45,319 nt of DNA from positions 1-45,319 of the forward strand of contig JAGRPD010000019.1 of NCBI GenBank assembly GCA_020439875.1, written 5' to 3'. Positions within the stretch are counted from its first letter, which is position 1. Each line of letters begins with the position of its first letter. The position numbers were made by a program, and so were the translations under genes. Below the pieces are notes generated by a model, which saw only the letters and a program-made list of their open reading frames with translations, was not told where the DNA came from and ran no database searches. The stretch comes from Verrucomicrobiales bacterium. Lineage in GTDB: Bacteria > Verrucomicrobiota > Verrucomicrobiia > Verrucomicrobiales > Verrucomicrobiaceae. Of the stretch, positions 1 to 7,556 are shown in pieces.

Positions 1-2628
1 TTCATCGAAGGCCTGAATTTGGTCAGTGGGATCGAGGTGGGTTTCGGTGGTGTCTGGGTCGGCGCCGCGCCGCAACTGCTCTTCATTCCGAAGGACGAAA
101 ACGATCAGGCCGGTGAACCGAAGGTCTTGCTCGACGGCTTTGGTTATCAGGACACGCACGAGACGCTGAATAGTTTTCTCTGGGGACCGGACGGCTGGCT
201 TTACGGCAATCAAGGCGTGTTCAACACCGCGCACATTGGCAAGCCGGGCTCGGCTCCGGAGGATCGCATCACGATGCGCGCGGGTGTCTGGCGCTATCAC
301 CCGGTGCGCCATGTGTTCGAAGTGTTCTGCCACGGCGGTTCGAACCAGTGGGGGCTCGACTTCAACTCCAATGGCCATCTTTTCATGACGCACTGCCGCA
401 GTCACTGGGGCAAAGGCGGCACCACCCACGTCATCCGCAACGGCCACTTCTGGAATCAAGCCAATGCGAACTACCCCGACTTCATTTCCCCCACCGCGCC
501 GGACTTCGCGCCCGATCTGCAAAACTTCCTGCCCGCCTCCGCGCGTTACGACAGTGGCGAAGGCGGCGCGGGCAAGCCGGGTTCACGCGCGGTCTATGGC
601 GGTCACTCGCACGTCGGCACGATGATTTACAATGGCGACAACTGGCCCGCGATCTACCGCGACCACCTGTTCACGCACAACCTCCACGGCCACCAGCTCA
701 ACCACCAGCACATGGTGCGCACCGGCAGCGGCTACGAAACGTTTCACGCTGGCCACGACCTGCTCTACAGCCCCGCCGAGGACTACATCCCCGTCGATCT
801 GCAAACCGGTCCCGACGGCGCGGTCTATGTCATCGACTGGACCGACACCCAGCACTGCCACAACCCCGATGATGAGAAGTGGGATCGCACGAATGGGAGG
901 ATTTACCGCATCTCATGGAAGGAGACGTACAAGCCGATAAGGAACCCGATTGTATCGGCGGGCTCTAGCGATTCCCTCGTCAACCATCTGTATGACCCGA
1001 GTGATTGGAACTTCCGCACTCTCTTGCGGCTGATGCAGGAAATGAAGTCAGCCTACTCGGAACCGCTCTTTGGATGGCGCTATTTGTCCTGGGTGGATCC
1101 TGGTCTCGGCAACGACGAGGACCTGCCGCAAATCCTGCGAATACTTTGGGCGAGTCATGTGACTGAAGTCACCGATGTTTCACTGTTGGAAAAGTTTGTA
1201 TTGAAGCAGAGCGACATCGTCCGCTCCTGGGCGATCCAACTCGCCACCGAAGAAGCCGGGAAACCCAAGCTCCCTGCCGAGACGCTGCTCAACCTCGCAA
1301 AGACCGATCCATCGCCGACGGTGCGTCTCGCACTGGCGTCGGCTTTGCCCAATCTCGACGCGAACACGGTTTGGGAGATCTCCTCGGCACTGGCGATGCA
1401 TGGCGAGGACAAGGATGACCGCTTTTTGCCGAAGATGATTTGGTTCGGGCTCGCCCGTGTGATCGCGGGGGATTGGTCACGCGGTCTGGCGCTGGCCGAA
1501 GAAACGCCGATGCCATCGCTCGCCGACTCGATCCGCTGGTACGCGGGCAAGAGTGCCGCAGGTCGCGAGGCCTTGATGAAGTCGATCAAAACCGGGCGCG
1601 ACTTGAAGCTGCTGGCCTTCTCGCTCAAAGACGAAGCCACTGCTCCGATGCCGACCTCATGGAAGCAAGTTCGCGAGCAATTGGGTAACACGGAGCCTGA
1701 GGTGGCCCATCAACTCTCCGCCTTGTTTGGCGATCAAGCGGTGCTTGCGGACATGCGCGGCATTTTGGCCAACACGGCAAAGCCTTTGCAGGAACGGCGT
1801 GCGGCCTTCGATTTGCTCAAGCGCACCGGCGACGCCAAAGCAACGCCGCTCTTTGCCAAGCTGCTCGACGAACCCGCCTTTTCGAGCGCGGTGATTCCAC
1901 TGCTGTCACAGTCGAAGGATCCGAGCATCGCCACCAGTTTGATGAAGCGGTTTGATTCCCTGAACGCCACGGACCGCAGCGCGGCACTCGGCGTGTTGAC
2001 GAGTCGCCCCGAACTCGCCAAACCACTGCTCGAAGCGATCGATTCGAGCACCTTCGACAAGACACATCTCACCGCGCTGCAAATCCGCCAGATGCGCAAC
2101 CTCAACGACCCCGGCATCAACGCGCTGCTCGACGCGACCTGGGGCAAGGTCAACGAATCCAGCGAAGCCGCGAAGGCCAGCATCGCCAAGTTCAAGAAGG
2201 CCTACGAGACTGCACCGCTGTGGGCCTTCAGCGCGAAGTCGGGCGAGGAAACCTTCCAACAAGTCTGCGCGGTCTGCCACGCGATGGGCGGCAAAGGCGG
2301 CCAGTTGGGACCCGATCTCGCGGGCTCGTGGCGCAACGGGCTCGACTACTTTTTGGAAAACATCCTCGATCCGAATGCCGTCGTCGGCGACAACTTCCAG
2401 CTCAACCTCATCACCAAAAAAGACGGCACCGTGGTGTCGGGTGTGATCGAGCAAGAGAGCGGCACCGCCCTCACCCTGCGCACCGTGACCGAGAGCGTGG
2501 TCGTTTCCAAAGCCGACTTGAAGGATCGCCAAAAACTTCCCGCTTCCCTGATGCCGCCCGGCCTGCTTGAGGCCCTGCCCGAACGCAAGGCCATCGAGCT
2601 GCTGAAATTCCTGCTGACCCGACGTTAG
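1..2628 (+). CDS. PVC-type membrane-bound dehydrogenase/heme-binding protein, 5' truncated
   Basis: The reading frame is open from base 1, so the true start lies upstream; the first in-frame start-like codon (TTG at 19) is internal to the conserved domain. The N-terminal half looks like the beta-propeller dehydrogenase domain common in Planctomycetes and Verrucomicrobia. The middle is helical and HEAT-like. The C-terminus is a c-type cytochrome-like domain with heme motif CAVCH (Cys codon at 2266), a GPDLAG segment and the usual end that reads MPPGLLEALP. Such proteins are exported and are thought to oxidise sugars or similar compounds in the periplasm, passing electrons to heme; the substrate is unknown. 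The signal peptide would lie outside the window. A second family member lies at 7557. The family call is firm; the function is inferred. Confidence 0.93.
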   Translation, partial: FIEGLNLVSGIEVGFGGVWVGAAPQLLFIPKDENDQAGEPKVLLDGFGYQDTHETLNSFLWGPDGWLYGNQGVFNTAHIGKPGSAPEDRITMRAGVWRYHPVRHVFEVFCHGGSNQWGLDFNSNGHLFMTHCRSHWGKGGTTHVIRNGHFWNQANANYPDFISPTAPDFAPDLQNFLPASARYDSGEGGAGKPGSRAVYGGHSHVGTMIYNGDNWPAIYRDHLFTHNLHGHQLNHQHMVRTGSGYETFHAGHDLLYSPAEDYIPVDLQTGPDGAVYVIDWTDTQHCHNPDDEKWDRTNGRIYRISWKETYKPIRNPIVSAGSSDSLVNHLYDPSDWNFRTLLRLMQEMKSAYSEPLFGWRYLSWVDPGLGNDEDLPQILRILWASHVTEVTDVSLLEKFVLKQSDIVRSWAIQLATEEAGKPKLPAETLLNLAKTDPSPTVRLALASALPNLDANTVWEISSALAMHGEDKDDRFLPKMIWFGLARVIAGDWSRGLALAEETPMPSLADSIRWYAGKSAAGREALMKSIKTGRDLKLLAFSLKDEATAPMPTSWKQVREQLGNTEPEVAHQLSALFGDQAVLADMRGILANTAKPLQERRAAFDLLKRTGDAKATPLFAKLLDEPAFSSAVIPLLSQSKDPSIATSLMKRFDSLNATDRSAALGVLTSRPELAKPLLEAIDSSTFDKTHLTALQIRQMRNLNDPGINALLDATWGKVNESSEAAKASIAKFKKAYETAPLWAFSAKSGEETFQQVCAVCHAMGGKGGQLGPDLAGSWRNGLDYFLENILDPNAVVGDNFQLNLITKKDGTVVSGVIEQESGTALTLRTVTESVVVSKADLKDRQKLPASLMPPGLLEALPERKAIELLKFLLTRR

Positions 2629-2646
2629 TTTCCCGGAAGCATCGCG

Positions 2647-4410
2647 ATGATACAATTTCTTTGGGTTATGAAACGAATGTCTGTTCTCCTCGCGATGAGC
2701 CTGTCCACGGCGCTGGCCGCCACCGGGCCCACGCTTCATCCCCAAGCCAACGCCCTGCCCTTCACGCACCAGGGGCCGTTTGTCCGCGCGACCAATGGCG
2801 ACGTGCTTTGCATGGATTCGCGCAACGCCTTGCGCAGTGCGGATGAGGGACGCACCTGGACCACGACGCCGCTGTTCGGCCCCCAGGACAAATTCAATGT
2901 GAGCAACGAGCGCGCGCTGCTGCGCACCCGCGAGGGCATCATCATCTCGGCCTGGATGAATGGCGCGGAGAGAGACGCTCCAAGCGGCTGGCGCTGGGGC
3001 GCGCCGGAGGTTCAATGGACGGAGTTTGTACTGCCGACCTACGTTTGCCGAAGCACCGATGACGGCGTGACCTGGGAGCAACCGTTGAAGCTCAGCCAGC
3101 CTTGGTGCGGATGCATTCACTCGCTCATCCAGATGAAGTCGGGCCGCGTCGTGCTCGTCGGTCAGGAAATCCTTCCCGAGTGGCGGCATGGCACCGTGAC
3201 CTGGACCTCCGATGACCTTGGAAAAACCTGGCAACGCGGCGACATGCTCGACTACGGCGTCGGCTCGCACGATCACGCCGGCAGCATCGAGGGCTCGGTC
3301 ATTGAGCGCGGCGACGGCACGCTCTACCTGCTGCTGCGCACGGAGTCCGGTTTTCTGTGGGAAGCCACCTCGAAGGACGGCTTGAAGTGGGAGGATTTGA
3401 AACCGTCCGCCATCCCGTCCGTCACCTGCTGTCCGCAAATGGCGCGCTTGGCCGACGGCCGGATCGCACTGCTCTGGAATGCGCCGCCGCGCCACCAGCC
3501 CACGAACCGCACCAGCCGGGCCGAGCTTTCGCTGGCCTTCTCCTCCGATGACGCGCGTTCGTGGTCGGAGCCGGTCGTCGTCGCCGCCAACTACGCGCCG
3601 GGCGGTCGCGTGTCCTACCCTTACCTCTTCGAGCGCGAACCGGGTGAGCTGTGGATCACGACGATGCAGGGCGGCCTGCGGATGAAGATTCGCACGGACG
3701 CGCTCGACCACGGCAGCATCCCGGTCTTTGTCCCGCCGCCGGTGTCCGAGCCCCGCCCCGGTGGCATCATCATGTTTGGCGACTCCACCACCGCACCGCG
3801 CGGCAGCGTGCGGGTTTATGCGGCGCAGGTGGAAACCGCGTTGCAGAGCATTGGCTCGTCCCTCGGTGTGTACAATGCGGGCGTCTCCGGCAACACCACC
3901 CGTGATGCCCGCAAGCGACTGCAAGCCGACGTGCTGCGCCACCAACCGCGCATCGTGGTGATGCAGTTTGGCATCAACGATTCCGCCATCGACGTGTGGA
4001 AAACGCCCCCGGCAAAAGCACCGCGCGTGCCGCTCGACGAATTCATCGACAACTGCCGCGCCATGATCGCCGACATCCACAACGCCAAGGCCAAAGTGAT
4101 TTTGATGACCACCAACGCCGTTCGCTGGACCAGCAAGCTGCGGGAACTCTACGGCAAACCGCCCTACGATCCGAACGTCGAGGACGGATTCGAAGCCGCC
4201 GCACTCGCCGCCTACAATCAGGCGCTGCGCGATCTCGCCAAGGAAATGCAGGTTCCCCTGCTGGATGTGCGGGCGGCGTATTCCGACTTTGCCGCGACCC
4301 CGGGTCAAACCTTGAACGACCTGCTCCTCGACGGAATGCACCCCAACGACCAAGGCCATCAACTCGTCGCAGAGCGATTGGTTCCCCTGATTCGCGAAGC
4401 GGTGAGATGA
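2647..4410 (+). CDS. Secreted sialidase-like beta-propeller fused to SGNH/GDSL hydrolase
   Basis: The 587-residue product starts with a short hydrophobic signal peptide. Residues about 30-360 carry Asp-box-like repeats (SADEGRTW, STDDGVTW, TSDDLGKTW) typical of the exo-alpha-sialidase/BNR propeller. Residues about 370-587 are an SGNH hydrolase: GDST with nucleophile Ser380, a Gly block (NAGVSGNTT), the Asn block (FGIND), and the catalytic pair Asp562/His565 in DGMHPND. The protein could cut a glycan and also remove ester groups such as O-acetyl from it; this pairing is inferred. The ATG at 2647 is preceded at seven bases by GGAAG, so it is preferred over the ATG at 2668. It follows the PVC heme gene by 18 bases and is probably co-transcribed with it. 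Whether the propeller is an active sialidase is not certain. Confidence 0.88.
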   Translation: MIQFLWVMKRMSVLLAMSLSTALAATGPTLHPQANALPFTHQGPFVRATNGDVLCMDSRNALRSADEGRTWTTTPLFGPQDKFNVSNERALLRTREGIIISAWMNGAERDAPSGWRWGAPEVQWTEFVLPTYVCRSTDDGVTWEQPLKLSQPWCGCIHSLIQMKSGRVVLVGQEILPEWRHGTVTWTSDDLGKTWQRGDMLDYGVGSHDHAGSIEGSVIERGDGTLYLLLRTESGFLWEATSKDGLKWEDLKPSAIPSVTCCPQMARLADGRIALLWNAPPRHQPTNRTSRAELSLAFSSDDARSWSEPVVVAANYAPGGRVSYPYLFEREPGELWITTMQGGLRMKIRTDALDHGSIPVFVPPPVSEPRPGGIIMFGDSTTAPRGSVRVYAAQVETALQSIGSSLGVYNAGVSGNTTRDARKRLQADVLRHQPRIVVMQFGINDSAIDVWKTPPAKAPRVPLDEFIDNCRAMIADIHNAKAKVILMTTNAVRWTSKLRELYGKPPYDPNVEDGFEAAALAAYNQALRDLAKEMQVPLLDVRAAYSDFAATPGQTLNDLLLDGMHPNDQGHQLVAERLVPLIREAVR

Positions 4411-4732
4411 AAGCCTTTTTCAAGGTCGCCTGGGAGCCGCGGCGTTGCACGGCTCGGGAGAGCCATGCTACTTCAACATGCTTCGACGCATCTCCCCACA
4501 CGCTGAAGCGTGAACAACGCGCGACCTGATCCGCTTCAAAAACCACCAACCCGTCTTCAGCCATCACCCGTCCATGAATCGCAACCCTTCGTGTGCATTC
4601 GTGTCCATTCGTGGTTCCAAAAAGCGTTCACACCCTTCCGCTCCCTCCTCTTCAGACACCTTCTCCGCTCAAGAGATCGGGTAGCCTACGCGCCATGGCC
4701 TTTCCCCACGCGAAGCTTGATGTCTCCGCAGC
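4411..4732. other. Intergenic stretch, no gene; two small dyads and one repeat copy
   Basis: No convincing coding region is seen. It holds a GGCTC-GGGA-GAGCC hairpin at 4451-4464, which may help end transcription of the upstream gene, though no T-run follows it. A perfect CACGCT-GA-AGCGTG dyad lies at 4499-4512. Copy 1 of the 68-base dispersed repeat is at 4572-4639. Confidence 0.6.
4572..4639 (+). repeat. Dispersed intergenic repeat, copy 1
   Basis: This 68-base segment matches 5715-5782 in the same orientation with one mismatch (GTGTCCATTC here, GTGTGCATTC there). Inside it a 10-base unit of the form GTGTGCATTC is repeated in tandem and then decays to GTGGTTCC. Both copies sit between genes and have no coding sense. 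Confidence 0.85.
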
Positions 4733-5257
4733 ATGCACGAAACTTCCTCCACGATGCGTCCATCAGCCCTGGAAATTTGGCAAGCCCGCGTCGGTAATTT
4801 TTGGGAAGAATGGCTGGAGCGGACGGACGGCGCTGTTGTGGACTGGGGTTATGCCGCGATTACCTTTGGCCTGCCCCTGCTCCTTCTTCTCAGCCCTCTG
4901 GTTTTTCGAAAACCGGACGGCAGCCCGGGCCGATCCAAGAGGGGAAGTATCGTTTACAGCATGCTCGTTGGATGGGTCTTGCTCGTTATTTGGGGCGTGA
5001 GTGTGGACTCGCTCTGGCACCGAATGAACATGATCCGCCCCGAAGATGTTCTGAACGATGGAGTGGGTGCCAACGTGGCTCGAATCATGACGGGCTGGTT
5101 CATGATGCTTCCAGGCATCGTCCCTGCGGTCATCGTGCGACTTTGCCTGGAGGCGTTGATTGGCAGGCGCCCCCCATCCAAGCCACCTCCACCACACCCG
5201 CTCGCGGCCGCAGACCCATCCTCATCCCACTCCCCTCCATCCACACCGCAGGACTGA
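4733..5257 (+). CDS. Small integral membrane protein of unknown function
   Basis: I do not recognise this 174-residue protein. It has a short amphipathic N-terminus rich in Trp and acidic residues, then three likely membrane helices at about residues 41-59, 77-94 and 114-135. It ends in a low-complexity Pro/Ser/His tail that probably faces the cytoplasm or is a read-through extension. An ATG at 4754 is an equally good start; neither has a clear ribosome binding site. It stands alone between two repeat-bearing intergenic regions. The hydrophobic pattern and lack of a competing frame support a real gene, but the tail lowers certainty. Confidence 0.55.
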   Translation: MHETSSTMRPSALEIWQARVGNFWEEWLERTDGAVVDWGYAAITFGLPLLLLLSPLVFRKPDGSPGRSKRGSIVYSMLVGWVLLVIWGVSVDSLWHRMNMIRPEDVLNDGVGANVARIMTGWFMMLPGIVPAVIVRLCLEALIGRRPPSKPPPPHPLAAADPSSSHSPPSTPQD

Positions 5258-5882
5258 CCCCAGCACAAATCCATGTGTCCAACCTCACGCCCGCCCGGCA
5301 GAATGGGGTGATTCTGGCAAAAGTCGCGGAGCGAGTTTCGCCAGTTTGATTGACAATCACCGGGTTGAAGAAACATGAGTTGTCCGATTCGATCACACAT
5401 TTCGACCAAACATCTCCCACTTAGGATGCCTCCAATACCAGCGAGACTCTTCGTTGACGATTTCCATTCCACCCCATTCATTGTCTTCCTTGCGGAAGGC
5501 CTCACGAAGCGCCTGAACGAGTTTTCGGTCCTCCTGGAGAGGCTGGCCAAAGCCACGGACACCCAACCTATCGAACTCACCTCCATCCCCAGCTCCACCC
5601 TGTTTGATACAGGCTTGCAACGCGAGATTTGAATCGTCTTTTAGGACCTTTCCAGCTCCTCCAAAATCAAGTCATCGGAAAAATACTGAAGACAGGGATT
5701 GCGGCTTCCCTCTCCCATGAATCGCAACCCTTCGTGTGCATTCGTGTGCATTCGTGGTTCCAAAAAGCGTTCACACCCTTCCTCGATCCTTCCGAAAGGC
5801 CCGCAGAAGAATGCAAAGCGTTGCTTGAGATTTGGGGGAAAGACTTGCAGGCTGTGATTCCCCCTTCCTCGGCACCCCTCTC
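5258..5882. other. Gene-poor stretch with a possible decayed gene
   Basis: No intact gene can be supported. A minus-strand frame at 5393-5620 encodes 75 residues whose last 45 look protein-like (ALREAFRKEDNEWGG, then SRWYWRHPKW). Upstream of it, at about 5640-5690 on the same strand, a different frame reads DDLILEELE before a stop. This pattern suggests the remains of a frameshifted minus-strand gene. The overlapping plus-strand frame at 5375-5632 looks like a shadow. Repeat copy 2 is at 5715-5782. Confidence 0.35.
5715..5782 (+). repeat. Dispersed intergenic repeat, copy 2
   Basis: This is the same-orientation partner of 4572-4639, identical over 68 bases except for one position. The tandem 10-base unit GTGTGCATTC is perfect twice in this copy. 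Confidence 0.85.
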
Positions 5883-6809
5883 ATGCCCAAGCTCCAAGTC
5901 ACCAAGTCCATCGTTCTTCAGGTTCCCCCCACCACGGCTTTCGCCACCGTGCGCGATCTCTCCAGTTGGCCGGCTTGGTCACCCTGGCTCATCACCGATC
6001 CCGAATGCGCCTTCGAAGTGGCGGAAGACGGTCGCTCCTACCGATGGAACGGTCCTGTCTGTGGGGCTGGCGTGATGCGAGTGACGGCGGAGACCGAAGC
6101 GCGACGCATCGACTTCGATCTGCTCTTTCTGAAGCCCTGGAAATCTGCGGCCCAAGTGGCCATGAAGTTTGAAGAAGTGGGCGATGGCACTCGCGTCACG
6201 TGGTCGATGGACAGTTCGCTGCCCTTCTTTCTGTTCTTTTTGCAGGCTCCCATGGTCACGCTCATCGGCATGGACTACGAGCGAGGCCTGAAGATGCTGA
6301 AGGATCGGCTGGAGCGCGGTTCCGTACCGTCTCAGTTGGAATTTCCCGGTGTGCAGGACTTCGCCGGTGGCACCTATTTCGGCATCCGCAGCACCTGCGC
6401 GCTCGCCGATCTCGGACCGAAAATGCAGGCGGATTTTGATCGCCTGCATCAGTGGCTGGAGGGCACGGAGGCGGTGCCCGCTGGGCCTCCGATCTCGATG
6501 TATCATCGCTGGGATCTGAAGCGCCGGGTGACGGAGTACACCACCGCCTTTCCACTGGAAAAAAAACCCGGCACCCTCCCTCCCGGTTTCGTCCAGCTCG
6601 AGGTGCCTGCCTGCCGCACCTTCGCCATCGAGCACATCGGCGCGTATCGCCATCTCGGCAATGCCTGGAGCGCGGGCATGATGCGCGCGCGCAGCAAGGT
6701 CTTCCGCCAAAGCAAGACGATCCACCCTTTTGAGTGCTACCTGACCAAACCCGGCACCGCAGAGGAAGCGGAGATCCGTAGTGTGGTTCACTTTCCGCTG
6801 CGGGACTAG
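5883..6809 (+). CDS. SRPBCC-domain protein with C-terminal GyrI-like effector-binding domain
   Basis: The 308-residue cytoplasmic protein has two small-molecule binding modules. Residues about 1-150 form an SRPBCC/polyketide-cyclase-like fold, recognisable from the opening VTKSIVLQVPPTTAFATVRD, the SWPAWSPW segment and GDGTRVTW. Residues about 160-308 resemble the GyrI-like/AraC effector-binding fold (AGGTYFGIR near the start, AIEHIGAYRHLG in the middle). No DNA-binding domain is present. This fusion is common in bacteria and usually has no known ligand. The ATG at 5883 starts the SRPBCC fold directly; an upstream TTG extension at 5832 adds residues unlike the family. It converges with the next gene, with eight bases between stop codons. 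Confidence 0.88.
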   Translation: MPKLQVTKSIVLQVPPTTAFATVRDLSSWPAWSPWLITDPECAFEVAEDGRSYRWNGPVCGAGVMRVTAETEARRIDFDLLFLKPWKSAAQVAMKFEEVGDGTRVTWSMDSSLPFFLFFLQAPMVTLIGMDYERGLKMLKDRLERGSVPSQLEFPGVQDFAGGTYFGIRSTCALADLGPKMQADFDRLHQWLEGTEAVPAGPPISMYHRWDLKRRVTEYTTAFPLEKKPGTLPPGFVQLEVPACRTFAIEHIGAYRHLGNAWSAGMMRARSKVFRQSKTIHPFECYLTKPGTAEEAEIRSVVHFPLRD

Positions 6810-6817
6810 CCTGCGGT

Positions 6818-7453
6818 TCATCTTTTCGACCGCAGCCGGATCAGCAGCGCCGCACCGCAGCAGCCGACCAGGTTCGACACCAAGTCCCAGCCGGTGTTTT
6901 CATAACCGCCGACGTTGGTGTTCGGGATGGTGAGCACGGCGATGAACTCGATGACCTCGTTGAGCCCGCCAAAGCCCATTCCCGCCGCCGCTGACAAGAC
7001 CAGCAGGCCGAGCGTCGGCCGGATCGATTGCCGCGCCACGCCAAAACCCGCGATGGCCGCCTTCATGCCGTGCCAGCACAGCATGGTGGTGACGCCGAAG
7101 CCAAAAGCGTGCACCACCTGGTCATACTTCAGCCAATGCGGCGGGATGATCCACCAACTGTAGAGCACCGCGTGCTCGCCCTCGTAGGGCCAGCCTTTCG
7201 GCAGCGGCACCAGACCGCCCGCCATGTGCAGAAAACCCCACACCGCCAGCGCCCAGATCAATCCCGTCGTCAGTTGAATGCGACGGTGCACCCAGGCCAC
7301 CACGGCGATCAGCACCAGCATCACCACGATGTAGAAAAGGAACTCGCCATTGCCCTGCCTGGCCGAGACAGCCATCGCCGCCCCCATGTAGGCCAGGGTG
7401 AAAAGAATGACGCCAAGCAGGCGAGGTTTCGCAGGTGGCGCAGTATCGATCAT
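6818..7453 (-). CDS. YjdF/DUF2238-like integral membrane protein
   Basis: The 211-residue protein has about six membrane helices. It contains family-like segments KYDQVVHAFGFG, GGLNEVIEF and a conserved C-terminal NTGWDLVSNLVG, which resemble the DUF2238 (E. coli YjdF) family with its membrane-embedded Asp, His and Glu residues. The molecular function of that family is not established. The gene diverges from the PVC heme gene at 7557 across 103 bases, and converges on the SRPBCC gene. The family match is good by motif, but I could not check it by alignment. Confidence 0.8.
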   Translation of the reverse strand: MIDTAPPAKPRLLGVILFTLAYMGAAMAVSARQGNGEFLFYIVVMLVLIAVVAWVHRRIQLTTGLIWALAVWGFLHMAGGLVPLPKGWPYEGEHAVLYSWWIIPPHWLKYDQVVHAFGFGVTTMLCWHGMKAAIAGFGVARQSIRPTLGLLVLSAAAGMGFGGLNEVIEFIAVLTIPNTNVGGYENTGWDLVSNLVGCCGAALLIRLRSKR

Positions 7454-7556
7454 GGGCGGATCCCAACATCGCCGATGTCCGCTGACAAGTTCGAAGTCGT
7501 CGCCCTTGGAAACAAATCCTGGTCAAGCTGAGGGGGCATGATGCAAAGTTCGTGGC

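Noticed and set aside
1906-4362. An 818-codon open frame on the minus strand opposite two plus-strand genes
   Set aside because: It is rich in His, Gly, Arg and Val, has no recognisable domain and lies antisense to two clear protein families; it arises from GC-rich codon use.
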